From Brevibacillus antibioticus (GTDB lineage: Bacteria; Bacillota; Bacilli; Brevibacillales; Brevibacillaceae), in assembly GCF_005217615.1 (NCBI RefSeq), contig NZ_SZNK01000001.1, forward strand, positions 3,188,501-3,252,500: a stretch of DNA of 64,000 nt, given 5' to 3'. The notes beneath the pieces were generated by a model. The model saw nothing but the letters and a program-made list of their open reading frames with translations, searched no databases and had not been told where the DNA came from. Of this stretch, positions 24,437 to 32,767 are shown in pieces. A program made the position numbers and the translations under genes. Each line of letters starts with the position of its first letter. Position 1 is the stretch's first letter.

Positions 24437-25066
24437 CTATCGCTTGGCAGCGCGGAGTTTCACTGCTGCAAACACCTGCTGGTAATAATGCACTTCATGT
24501 GGAACAAAGTCGGCTTTCGACGCGATCATCGCTGTATCCTTTGGTTCACCCTTTTCCGTTAGCAAAAATCCATTCACCGTTATCTGCCCGATCTCGCCTG
24601 TAAACAGCTGCTCTAGCTCATGCAGACTGACCCAAAACAGCCCTGTGACTTCTTCTTCCTGTACACGGTACTCATGCAAGGGTTGATCACATTCGTACAA
24701 AAAGGTATGGCACATTTCCTTATCAATGATGGAGGGGGCAACCGTTACATCACGAATCACGCCTAGCTCGTCCAATTCCGCAAAGCTCACGGACAAGCCC
24801 AGTTCCTCCTCCAATTCTCGCACGCCGTCACATGGCTGTTCCGAAGCGATAAGATGACCGGCAGAGGTAATGTCGAGCAAGTTCGGACAAGTATCCTTTT
24901 GTGGATGCCTTTTTTGGAACAACAATTCAATCTGGTCATCTACTACGCGATATATCCAGCAGTGAAAGGTTTGGTGCCATAACCCCAAGCGGTGTACTTC
25001 GCTACGCGCTTCTACCCCGATGTGCTGTCCTGCTTCATCAAATATGTCTAGCTGCTCTTCCTGCAT
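24437..25066 (-). CDS. Nudix hydrolase (isopentenyl isomerase-like branch)
   Basis: 209 aa. The protein starts EEQLDIFDEAGQHIGVEAR and R-SEVHRLGLWHQTFHCWIY, typical of the YfcD-like branch near isopentenyl-diphosphate isomerase. The Nudix box lies at about 80-101 (GHLIASE...RELEEELG), with 6 instead of 7 residues between the first E and RE. GGGGTGGAAAAC precedes the ATG at 25066; 55 further in-frame codons upstream look non-coding. The substrate, some nucleoside diphosphate derivative or similar, is unknown. Confidence 0.85.
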   Translation of the reverse strand: MQEEQLDIFDEAGQHIGVEARSEVHRLGLWHQTFHCWIYRVVDDQIELLFQKRHPQKDTCPNLLDITSAGHLIASEQPCDGVRELEEELGLSVSFAELDELGVIRDVTVAPSIIDKEMCHTFLYECDQPLHEYRVQEEEVTGLFWVSLHELEQLFTGEIGQITVNGFLLTEKGEPKDTAMIASKADFVPHEVHYYQQVFAAVKLRAAKR

Positions 25067-25279
25067 GTTTTCCACCCCACGACTTGTCTCTTGCGCATTT
25101 CTCTTCCCCAAGTTACATTCCCGGTCCAAGCGTGAATTCCTCTCTATTGACGAAAGAAGGGACAGCGACAAACAGCTTTGCGTAAATTTCATTGCGTTTT
25201 TGTGCATCTTTTTCGCGATGTCCTTCTTCAATCCGCTTGTCTACCTCTGGATTGTTGTAGAGTTTCCTACATAGTGGAG

Positions 25280-25490
25280 GAGAAGAAAAAGCACAGTTCT
25301 CTTCGACTCTGACACGCCAGCATGGGGATTCACTGTCCGTCTACACTTCAAAAAGGGGACCGTCGAGCCAAAGCCACCCTATGGGCGGAGGTTTCTCAAG
25401 TAAGCAGTGTTCGACAAGCGTGGTCCCCTTTTTGAAGTTCCGACTGGGCAGGCTTTGTCAAGGTCTGCGCGCCCTGTGCTTTTTCTTCTC
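25280..25490. repeat. Nested inverted-repeat element, possible structured RNA or MITE
   Basis: Two pairs of perfect 17-bp inverted repeats, one inside the other. Outer arms: GAGAAGAAAAAGCACAG (25280-25296) and its complement (25474-25490). Inner arms: ACTTCAAAAAGGGGACC (25345-25361) and its complement (25422-25438). The apical part has further short stems (GTCGA/TCGAC; AAGCC/GGTTT). Each right arm ends in TTTTT, on both strands. The 554-bp gap between the Nudix and hydroxylase genes has no credible ORF. A long-hairpin RNA or a miniature transposable element are both possible. Confidence 0.75.
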
Positions 25491-25540
25491 AACAGCTTTG
25501 TTCGTTCATCGGTACCTTTTAAAACGTAAAGAAGATAAAA

Positions 25541-25567
25541 AAACATCCCTCAAAAAAGGGATGTTCG
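25541..25567 (-). terminator. Terminator of the GntR-hydroxylase operon
   Basis: Minus strand AACATCCCT / AGGGATGTT hairpin followed by TTTTT. Confidence 0.85.
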
Positions 25568-25620
25568 CGCAAAACGTATGCTCTTTGATACAAGTAAAAT
25601 GACGGGCGACAAAAGACCCT

Positions 25621-26253
25621 TTACAGTTCAACATCTTTGTCCCACCTTCTTTCCAGATCCCTCACCGTTGAACTTTTCTCGACATCCTGTTCATTCTTGT
25701 ACGTTCCCAGCATGACGTCAAAAACAGGACTGGTGACACCGTACCAATAATGTTCATTTTTGAAGTGATGCCAAAGATGGAGCTTTTTCATCCAGCGCCC
25801 CCATGGAGATAGGGGTTGAACCGGACGGTGGGCGATATAATGCGTCCATTCATAAAATAGCAGAAATCCGATCACGCCTGTAACAAAGGCATTGGTCACA
25901 ATCACGTCAGAAGTAAGCAGATAACAAATGGTTCCGGTTCCTGCAATGAGCGGTAAGCTGTACCACACGGGCAAGAACAACAGGTGCAAGTTGTTCGGAT
26001 CGGTGTGATGGTCATAATGTAGGCGCTTTAACAAATGGAGAAAAAATGGGTTTCGAGGCGGTTTGAGGTGAAAGAGAAATCGATGAATCAAGTATTCGCA
26101 TACCGCATAGCCAATCATCCCCGCCACGAGTGCAACCCATGTTTCCAACACGTACCATTCAGACATAGTGAAAGACAAGCTAATTAAGAATAGAATGCTC
26201 ATGATGAGGATATCCGGAAACGTAAAGAATTCCTTCAGAAACTTTGCCTTCAA
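25621..26253 (-). CDS. Fatty-acid hydroxylase/sterol desaturase family membrane protein (TTG start)
   Basis: 210 aa di-iron membrane oxygenase. Histidine clusters HRFLFH (about 56-61), HYDHH (78-82), HYIAHRP (137-143) and HLWHH (159-163) give the eight or more histidines that bind the two irons. Four hydrophobic segments. TTG start (26253-26251) is 7 bases after GGGGAGGG. 25 bases after the FadR-like gntR gene, so one operon; a role in modifying membrane lipid acyl chains or a related lipid is likely but the substrate is not known. Confidence 0.85.
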   Translation of the reverse strand: MKAKFLKEFFTFPDILIMSILFLISLSFTMSEWYVLETWVALVAGMIGYAVCEYLIHRFLFHLKPPRNPFFLHLLKRLHYDHHTDPNNLHLLFLPVWYSLPLIAGTGTICYLLTSDVIVTNAFVTGVIGFLLFYEWTHYIAHRPVQPLSPWGRWMKKLHLWHHFKNEHYWYGVTSPVFDVMLGTYKNEQDVEKSSTVRDLERRWDKDVEL

Positions 26254-26278
26254 CAGAATGCCCTCCCCTTGTGTTCCT

Positions 26279-26995
26279 TCACTTGTCTTGTTCCAACACG
26301 GTTCGGTTTCTCCACTGCTCCAAACTTCTTTCCATTGCCTTTCTGGCTACACGCTCTGCTTCGATGAAATCTCCCTGTAAAGCGACGTTCAACAGTTCAT
26401 GGTAATAGTGCCAAGATGCCTCGCGGTGTTCCGGGATGGAAAAATACCTTCGCGCCATTTTTAGGTAAAAGGAATCAAAACTGTTTACAATCAGTAAATA
26501 GATAGGATTCGGGGAAAGCCTCGTCAGATTTTTCTGCAGCTCCCAGTCAAACGCTGCATAAGAATCAGCATCAGGTTTCAGTTGATCGAGATTGGCAAGC
26601 AATGCGACTACCTTCGGCTGATGAGCGGCAACCGCGTTACGAATGTAAGCGGGCGACAACGATATCCGCAGTTCTAGCAAGTACGAAATAAACTCATCTG
26701 TAACATCGTCGTGGTTTTGAATGATATGGACAAGGGTCATTATATTGCCTTGATGCCAATAATCGTTGACAATTGCCGGATGTCCTTTCCGCACAGTGAT
26801 CCAGCCATCTCTTTCCAAGCGTTGCAGTGCTTCCCTAACGGTTGGCCGACCTACCCCGTAGTACTCTGCCAACTCCCGTTCTGGACGCAGCTTACTTCCT
26901 GTTGGATACTCTCGGGTCAAAATTGCCTTGATTAATTTCATCTCAATTTGATCCGACGACCGTTCTTTCTTTCCCCCTTTTTTCTCCAATATCAT
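26279..26995 (-). CDS. GntR-family regulator, FadR subfamily
   Basis: 238 aa. N-terminal winged helix-turn-helix (about 15-75: LRPERELAEYYGVGRPTVREALQRLERDGW), and an all-helical C-terminal effector domain (about 95-230) similar to the acyl-CoA-binding domain of FadR. No metal-ligand FCD histidine pattern stands out. It heads an operon with the hydroxylase-family gene and has a perfect 17-bp palindrome over its transcription start, so autoregulation by a fatty acyl ligand is likely. Confidence 0.88.
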   Translation of the reverse strand: MILEKKGGKKERSSDQIEMKLIKAILTREYPTGSKLRPERELAEYYGVGRPTVREALQRLERDGWITVRKGHPAIVNDYWHQGNIMTLVHIIQNHDDVTDEFISYLLELRISLSPAYIRNAVAAHQPKVVALLANLDQLKPDADSYAAFDWELQKNLTRLSPNPIYLLIVNSFDSFYLKMARRYFSIPEHREASWHYYHELLNVALQGDFIEAERVARKAMERSLEQWRNRTVLEQDK

Positions 26996-27032
26996 GATCG
27001 CCTCCCTGCCTTGCTGGTCCTACAACATTTTC

Positions 27033-27079
27033 TTGTGGTATTACCACAAATGGTAGTATTTTACACTCCCCTCTGTCAA
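27033..27079 (-). promoter_or_regulatory. Promoter and palindromic operator of the FadR-like operon
   Basis: -35 TTGACA (27079-27074), 18-base spacer, -10 TACCAT (27055-27050). Directly downstream is the perfect palindrome TTGTGGTATTACCACAA (27033-27049), a TGGT-n-ACCA shape usual for GntR-family operators. Confidence 0.8.
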
Positions 27080-27174
27080 GAGGTGAAATACTGCGACTAA
27101 CCAGTACTTGCACGAAATTGAGTGTTCCTTCTCCGGCTTGTAGTCGTAAAGTGATTGAACTTTCCTACACGATC

Positions 27175-27216
27175 AAAAAGGCATAGCCCTCTTCCGAAAA
27201 AGAGAAGGCTATGCCC
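27175..27216 (-). terminator. ilvE terminator
   Basis: GGCATAGCC-TTCTC pairs with GAAGAGGGCTATGCC, followed by TTTTT on the minus strand. Confidence 0.9.
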
Positions 27217-27234
27217 CTTGTTTTACTGACGTGA

Positions 27235-28308
27235 TTATTCTGTCACTTCTACCGACCAGCCAAACTTGTCTTCACGCTCACCGCACTGGATTCCTGTCAT
27301 CTCGTCGTACAGTCTCGTTGTCAATTCCCCGGTTTTTTCACCGTTAATGATCATCTGATGTCCGTTCCAGTTCAGGTCACCGACCGGGGAAATAACAGCT
27401 GCAGTTCCGGTACCGAATGCTTCTTCCAGCTCACCGTTGACGTAAGCGGTATGCAGGTCTTCCATGGAAATCCGCTTCTCTACGACGGGAATTCCCCAGT
27501 CCTTGAGCAATTGGATGGTCGAATCTCTCGTGATACCCTCCAGGATGCTGCCGTTCAACGCTGGAGTCCACACTTCCCCTTTTACCTTGAAGAACACGTT
27601 CATGCTGCCTACTTCTTCAATATATTTGTTCTCTACGCCATCGAGCCACAGCACTTGCTCATAGCCTTTTTCTTTTGCTTCTACTTGTGCTTTCAGACTG
27701 CCTGCGTAGTTACCTGCTACTTTTGCGTTTCCTGTTCCGCCTCTTACCGCACGAACATAGTTGTTTTCTACGTAAATTTTCACAGGCTTCATGCCACCCG
27801 CATAGTACGCTCCAACTGGAGAGAGCACGATCACCAATTTGTACGTATGCGAAGCGCGCACACCAAAGCATGGCTCTGTCGCAATTACGAAGGGACGAAT
27901 GTAGAGAGACTGTCCGCTTTCTATTGGAATCCATTCTTTATCTACCGCAACCAGCTGTTTCAATGCCTCGACCATGAAATCCTCGTCGATTAACGGCATG
28001 CTCATACGCTCCAGTGAACGGTTCATACGCTTGAAATTTTGATCAGGACGGAACAAGCGAACCTTGCCCTCTTGATTGCGATAAGCTTTCAAGCCCTCAA
28101 ATACAGCTTGCCCGTAATGGAACACCATTGCTGCCGGGTCCAATGTCAGCGGAGAGTATGGAACGATTTGTGGATCATGCCAACCTTTACCTTCTGTGTA
28201 ATCCATGGTGAACATGTGATCGGTAAAATGAACACCGAACCCCAGCTTGTCAGAAGCTGGCTTCTCTTTTTTCTGTTCTGTCCGGGTAATTGTGAACTGA
28301 CACTCCAT
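27235..28308 (-). CDS. ilvE: Branched-chain amino acid aminotransferase
   Basis: 357 aa PLP fold-type IV enzyme of the longer BCAT type. The catalytic lysine is in [13 protein letters not shown] (about 200-212), [14 protein letters not shown] marks the N-terminal domain, and [10 protein letters not shown] plus [10 protein letters not shown] are substrate- and cofactor-contact blocks. It makes or breaks Leu, Ile and Val by transamination with 2-oxoglutarate/glutamate. AAGGGAG is 9 bases before the ATG. Single gene with its own terminator; no CodY-type site that I could defend. Confidence 0.95.
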   Translation of the reverse strand: MECQFTITRTEQKKEKPASDKLGFGVHFTDHMFTMDYTEGKGWHDPQIVPYSPLTLDPAAMVFHYGQAVFEGLKAYRNQEGKVRLFRPDQNFKRMNRSLERMSMPLIDEDFMVEALKQLVAVDKEWIPIESGQSLYIRPFVIATEPCFGVRASHTYKLVIVLSPVGAYYAGGMKPVKIYVENNYVRAVRGGTGNAKVAGNYAGSLKAQVEAKEKGYEQVLWLDGVENKYIEEVGSMNVFFKVKGEVWTPALNGSILEGITRDSTIQLLKDWGIPVVEKRISMEDLHTAYVNGELEEAFGTGTAAVISPVGDLNWNGHQMIINGEKTGELTTRLYDEMTGIQCGEREDKFGWSVEVTE

Positions 28309-28539
28309 CTTCTACATCTCCCTTAGTATTAAATCCACGATTTGAACAACTTCCTATATATACAAAATAGCAACAATTTTGCATGATTTCCAGCGTAAGT
28401 TTGTCTTACCCCTACAATTTATGGTTATTTAGCGAAAACTTCGTAAAATTTTTGTGGTCGATTTTTTTCTTCGTAGGCAGGATGAAAGGAATAGGTACCC
28501 CGAAAAGAATGGATAGTGACAGAATGAGGAGGGATCTGT

Positions 28540-29322
28540 ATGACTACACACCTTCGCTTGCACGGAAAAATTGCCATCGTAACAGGGGCCAGCCGCCTTC
28601 AAGGGATTGGGGCTGCTATCTGTAAAATGCTGGCCTCAGACGGCGCCGATATTTTCCATACGTACTGGACCGCCTATGACCAATCCATGGCACATGGGAT
28701 TCAAAAGAATGAACCCGCAATCTTGCAGGAAGAGATCAGACGCTATAGAGTCAGATGTGCCGGGATCGAGATCGACCTCTCACAGCCCGATGCCTACAAG
28801 AAGGTGCTCGACGCAGCTACAGTACAATTGGGCGCACCAAGCATCCTCGTCAACAACGCTTGCTACTCGACAAATGACGGCTACGAGGCACTGGATATAG
28901 CCAGTTTGGACGCACATTATGCCATTAATGTGCGGGCCACCACAATGCTCAGTGTGGAATTTGCACGTCGCTTCTCTCAACAACACGGAGGCCGAATCAT
29001 CAACATGACATCTGGTCAATCCAAAGGCGCGATGGTCGGCGAGATCGCGTATGCCGCAACAAAAGGAGCCGTGGATGCCCTGACGACTACACTGGCAGCC
29101 GAAGTAGCTGCGCGAGGGATTACGGTCAACGCTGTAAATCCAGGCCCTACCGATTCAGGCTGGATGAACGAAGAAATCAGGCAAAACATTTTGCAGCGCT
29201 CTCCTTTTGGACGGATTGGACAGCCCGAGGATGCAGCGCGTCTAGTCGCCTTTCTGGCAAGTAACGAAGCGGAGTGGATTACGGGACAAATTATGCATTC
29301 CGAAGGCGGGTTCATCCGGTAA
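28540..29322 (+). CDS. SDR-family oxidoreductase (FabG-like)
   Basis: 260 aa Rossmann-fold enzyme. Cofactor loop TGASRLQGIGAAIC, NNA motif (LVNNACYS), catalytic Ser region MTSGQSKG and the YAATKGA Tyr/Lys pair. The glycine loop has an extra residue compared with the classical TGxxxGIG. Ends with GFIR. GGAGGGATCTGT precedes the ATG. Substrate unknown; sugar/3-oxoacyl reductions are typical for this class. Confidence 0.93.
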   Translation: MTTHLRLHGKIAIVTGASRLQGIGAAICKMLASDGADIFHTYWTAYDQSMAHGIQKNEPAILQEEIRRYRVRCAGIEIDLSQPDAYKKVLDAATVQLGAPSILVNNACYSTNDGYEALDIASLDAHYAINVRATTMLSVEFARRFSQQHGGRIINMTSGQSKGAMVGEIAYAATKGAVDALTTTLAAEVAARGITVNAVNPGPTDSGWMNEEIRQNILQRSPFGRIGQPEDAARLVAFLASNEAEWITGQIMHSEGGFIR

Positions 29323-29524
29323 GTGAAAAAATACAATCCGCCGTTTCTAGCAGACTGTGCTTCTTCTTTTTGTACACTAGACGCATTTTGTCAAAGTAAC
29401 GCTGACCCTTTGCTTTGATCTCTTCCCGATTAACTCCTGGCATGAGGCGGACTTTCATTACAGTGCGTCCAGATTGATGGCAATCATATCTACTTTTGCC
29501 CCCGCGCCAATCGTCCCAGATCAT
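29312..29524 (-). CDS. Possible small basic protein (70 aa)
   Basis: Convergent to the SDR gene, overlapping its 3' end by 11 bases. ATG at 29524-29522 with AAAGGG 12 bases upstream. Basic and soluble, with a distinct V-R-L-M-P-G-V-N-R-E-E segment. No terminator of its own in between. The coding potential is moderate; it may also be a chance frame. Confidence 0.4.
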   Translation of the reverse strand: MIWDDWRGGKSRYDCHQSGRTVMKVRLMPGVNREEIKAKGQRYFDKMRLVYKKKKHSLLETADCIFSLTG

Positions 29525-29620
29525 CTCTGCCAACTACCCTTTTTCCACATCCGTTATTCAACCGCTCATCTTGGCTGCTGCGTTGAGGTATAATAGTTCA
29601 AAGCAAGGGGGCGGGAAACT

Positions 29621-30463
29621 ATGGAGTGGTTAATCGGTCTAGCATGCAGCGCTGGGATTGCAGGGGCGGCTTATGTAAAACGGTCGCTGTCTGGTTCCGG
29701 CTTTTTGGCGGCTGCGATACTGGGCACTGTGATGTACGCACTCGGAAGCCCTATTTGGTTCGGCTCCCTCATCGCTTTTTTTGTCTCATCCACCTTATTG
29801 TCCAATTGGAAAAAGCATAAAAAGCAAGAGGCCGAGAGCGGTTATGAGAAATCGGGGAGACGCGATGCTGGCCAAGTGCTCGCAAACGGCGGGCTCGGGC
29901 TGTTGTTATGTGTAGCAAATTGGGCATGGCCGCATCCGCTTTGGTGGTACGCGTTCCTCGGCGTGATGGCCGCAGTCACAGCCGATACATGGGCGACAGA
30001 AATCGGCGGTTTAAGCCGCAAGCCTCCGCGATCGATTAAGACGGGACAGCGTGTTCCGCCCGGCACTTCTGGCGGTGTTTCTGGCCTGGGCATGGGTGCT
30101 TCGCTGGCTGGTGGACTATTTATCGGCGGTGCAGCGTGGTTGCTGCTTGCCCTACCCGGCCAAACTGCGCCGGATGCGATCACCCCTGCCCTTAGACTGG
30201 CAGCTTGGATCGGCATAGCAGGACTGGCGGGCTTGATAGGGTCACTAGTTGATTCGTGGATCGGTGCGACTTGGCAGCAAATGTACCGTTGCGGTGCTTG
30301 CGGTCGTGAAATCGAGCAAGCTCGTCACTGTGGCAAGCCAGCCGTGCGAATCCGTGGTCGCGCTGGTTGGAACAACGATGCCGTCAATGTCGCAGGCTCG
30401 CTTGCAGGTGGAGCTTTCGCCGTCTTATTGGCGCTCATAATCGGCTTATCGTTTGGCCTTTAA
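29621..30463 (+). CDS. DUF92 family membrane protein
   Basis: 280 aa with about 6-7 hydrophobic segments. The DUF92/TMEM19 signature [31 protein letters not shown] at about 120-150 is complete, and W-NNDAVN near the end is also conserved. It resembles membrane transferases for isoprenoid substrates such as phytol phosphate kinases by family, but for bacterial members the role is unproven. AAGGGGGCGGG precedes the ATG. Confidence 0.88.
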   Translation: [280 protein letters not shown]

Positions 30464-30519
30464 AGAAACGGAAAGACTTCGTATCACAAAAACGATACTG
30501 AGTTTTTCCGCTTCTTTAT
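30462..30519. terminator. Terminator after the DUF92 gene
   Basis: AAAGAA-CGGAAA...GTATC pairs with GATAC...TTTCCG-TTCTTT, followed by T-rich sequence. The reverse strand is A/T-rich as well, so it may also stop the convergent MFS gene. Confidence 0.75.
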
Positions 30520-30533
30520 TTTGGGGCACAAGT

Positions 30534-31736
30534 CTAGGCTATTTTCGTCACTTTCTTCGCGTTTTGTACCATTTTTGAGACACACGCCCAAAGGATGAAG
30601 CCAATTAGGAGAAAGCCGACATTCATACTGATGACGCCTCCCCATCCGTATGCAGACCAAAACAATCCGCCGAGTGTTCCTCCTACACTTGAGCCCGTAT
30701 AGTAGAAAAACAAGTACAAGGAAGAGGCCTGTGCTTTGTTCTGTAAAGCAATCTGTCCCACCCAGCTGCTTGCAACGGCATGCGCTCCAAAAAATCCACA
30801 AGTAAAAAATCCAAGCCCTACTATCTTCATAAGGAGATTCGCTTCCCACGTCAAACAGACGCCGATCAATGCGAGAAGCAAGCTTGTGAATAACAGCTTT
30901 TGCTTACCGTGACGATCTATTAATTTTCCTGTCCAGACGGAGCTGAACATTCCGATGATCATAATTAAAAATGTCCAACTTATAGTTGTTGGGCTGAGTG
31001 AATAGGGCTTTTCGAGTAATACATAAGCGATGTAATTGAATAGCGCTACATTACTTCCTAAAAGTAAAAAGCCGATGACAAATAAACAAATGAGGCTGGG
31101 AGCCTTTAGATGATCCATGAGAGACAGACCTAATTTTCTCATGACAAATGGGCGTGCTTTGAAATGTTGTGAAGGTGGTAAGGTATTCCAAAAAATCAGA
31201 GTAGCAGCCAAACTGATGAGGCCAATCCCCCCTATCGCAATCTGCCAGCCGAAGTAATCACTTATCATACCTGAGAAAACCCTGCCAAACACAGCCCCAA
31301 TTGAATTGCCGCATATATAGAGACCCATAGCTGCTCCCAAACTTTTGGATTCGATTTCTTCTCCAAGATAGGCCATTGCTATGGAGGGTAAACCCGCCAA
31401 TGAAATTCCTTCAATCGTTCGCAATACCAGGAGAACATGAAAATTCGAACTAAATGCTGTGAGAATACAAAACACAGAAGAAGCGAGCATGGAAACAATC
31501 ATGATTGGCTTTCGTCCCCATACTTCAGACAACGAACCAAAAATGAGCATACTGACGGCAAGAACCATTGTTGTAATGGAGAGGGAAAGGCTTGCAGTCG
31601 TTGGACTAACCGAAAATTCTTTTGAAAATTCCGGCATCAAGGGCTGTACGCAGTAAAGAATAGCAAACGTATTGAAACCAGCGGCAAAAAAGGCAAAGCT
31701 GATTTTACGGAAGAGTTTCGTTCCTTTTTGTATCAT
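30534..31736 (-). CDS. MFS transporter, DHA1 type (YnfM/YybF-like), LysR-paired
   Basis: 400 aa, about 12 membrane segments. FAAGFNTFAILYCVQPLMPEF at helix 1 and motif A GSLSEVWGRKPIMIVS are typical of the arabinose-exporter-like/YnfM branch. Divergent from the LysR regulator at 31871, an arrangement also known for yybF-yybE in Bacillus subtilis. The substrate is unknown. The 134-bp shared promoter region is A/T-rich with TGAT/ATCA half-sites. Confidence 0.88.
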   Translation of the reverse strand: MIQKGTKLFRKISFAFFAAGFNTFAILYCVQPLMPEFSKEFSVSPTTASLSLSITTMVLAVSMLIFGSLSEVWGRKPIMIVSMLASSVFCILTAFSSNFHVLLVLRTIEGISLAGLPSIAMAYLGEEIESKSLGAAMGLYICGNSIGAVFGRVFSGMISDYFGWQIAIGGIGLISLAATLIFWNTLPPSQHFKARPFVMRKLGLSLMDHLKAPSLICLFVIGFLLLGSNVALFNYIAYVLLEKPYSLSPTTISWTFLIMIIGMFSSVWTGKLIDRHGKQKLLFTSLLLALIGVCLTWEANLLMKIVGLGFFTCGFFGAHAVASSWVGQIALQNKAQASSLYLFFYYTGSSVGGTLGGLFWSAYGWGGVISMNVGFLLIGFILWACVSKMVQNAKKVTKIA

Positions 31737-31870
31737 GTGATCACCATATCATTTCAGGATGATTATGATTTCATGGTATCACCATTTATCTATGATGTAT
31801 AATTCATTATAATCATGTTTTTCATGCATTTATGTAATGAAAAATCCGAACTTGAAAGTGGTGCTTTCGA

Positions 31871-32755
31871 ATGGAATGGCAACAGTTCGAATATTTTCAA
31901 ACCCTGGCAAGAATCCAACACGTGACACATGCTGCCGAAGCTCTCTCGATTTCCCAGTCTGCCCTTAGTCGTTCGATTGCCCGATTTGAGGATGAAATAG
32001 GAGTACCCCTTTTTGACCGTCAGGGACGTTCGATTCGGCTCAATAAATATGGTCAGCTCTTTTTAAAGCGAGTCGAAAATATGATGAAGGAATTTCATGA
32101 AGGAAAACAAGAAATCATGGATTTACTTGATCCAGATAAGGGAGAGGTGTCTCTTGGGTTTCTGCACACGTTAAGTACCAGTCATATCCCCGATTTGATT
32201 GCTTCTTTTCGCGCCCACTACCCAAACATTCATTTCCGACTCGGACAAGGTCCAGCCCCTACGCTTATGAATCAGTTGCAAGGAGGAGAATTTGATCTTT
32301 GTCTCCTTGCTCCTATGGATATGAAATCTCCCTTTGTATGGAAGCCGCTTTGGAATGAAGAACTTTTTGTGATTGTCCCCAAAGACCACAAATATGCAAA
32401 TCTTACCTCGATTACTTTAAAAGAGATTGCAGATGAATCATTTATCCATTTAAAAGCAGGGTACTCCCTTCGTATCACCGTCGAGCAATTGTTTCAAGTA
32501 GCGGGAATTACACCTCCCATTACATTTGAAGGAGAGGAAGCAGATACCGTTGCTGGACTGGTCGCTGCTGGACTGGGAATCTCACTTTTGCCCAATTTAA
32601 AGGGAACGGACCAGAGTAAGATCACACAAATCCCTGTCAAAAACCCGAAGTGCCAACGAACAATTGGAATTGCTTGGGTAGAAGGGCGATATTTATCACC
32701 AGCCACTGAAAAGTTCAAACAATTTGTGATGAACCATGCCTGCGATTTTGAATAG
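31871..32755 (+). CDS. LysR-family regulator (YybE-like)
   Basis: 294 aa. N-terminal winged helix-turn-helix (about 1-65: HAAEALSISQSALSRSIARFEDEIGVPLF), linker helix, and a two-lobed effector domain (about 90-290). Divergent from an MFS transporter gene and likely its activator. It is clearly paralogous to the next LysR (34264-35151), which is also divergent from an MFS gene. Confidence 0.93.
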   Translation: MEWQQFEYFQTLARIQHVTHAAEALSISQSALSRSIARFEDEIGVPLFDRQGRSIRLNKYGQLFLKRVENMMKEFHEGKQEIMDLLDPDKGEVSLGFLHTLSTSHIPDLIASFRAHYPNIHFRLGQGPAPTLMNQLQGGEFDLCLLAPMDMKSPFVWKPLWNEELFVIVPKDHKYANLTSITLKEIADESFIHLKAGYSLRITVEQLFQVAGITPPITFEGEEADTVAGLVAAGLGISLLPNLKGTDQSKITQIPVKNPKCQRTIGIAWVEGRYLSPATEKFKQFVMNHACDFE

Positions 32756-32767
32756 GAATGGGTGAAC

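Noticed and set aside
25280-25490. SRP RNA, RNase P RNA or tmRNA
   Set aside because: The domain IV GGAAG/AGCAGCC hallmark of SRP RNA, the RNase P core and the tmRNA tag/CCA end were not found, so only a general structured element is reported.
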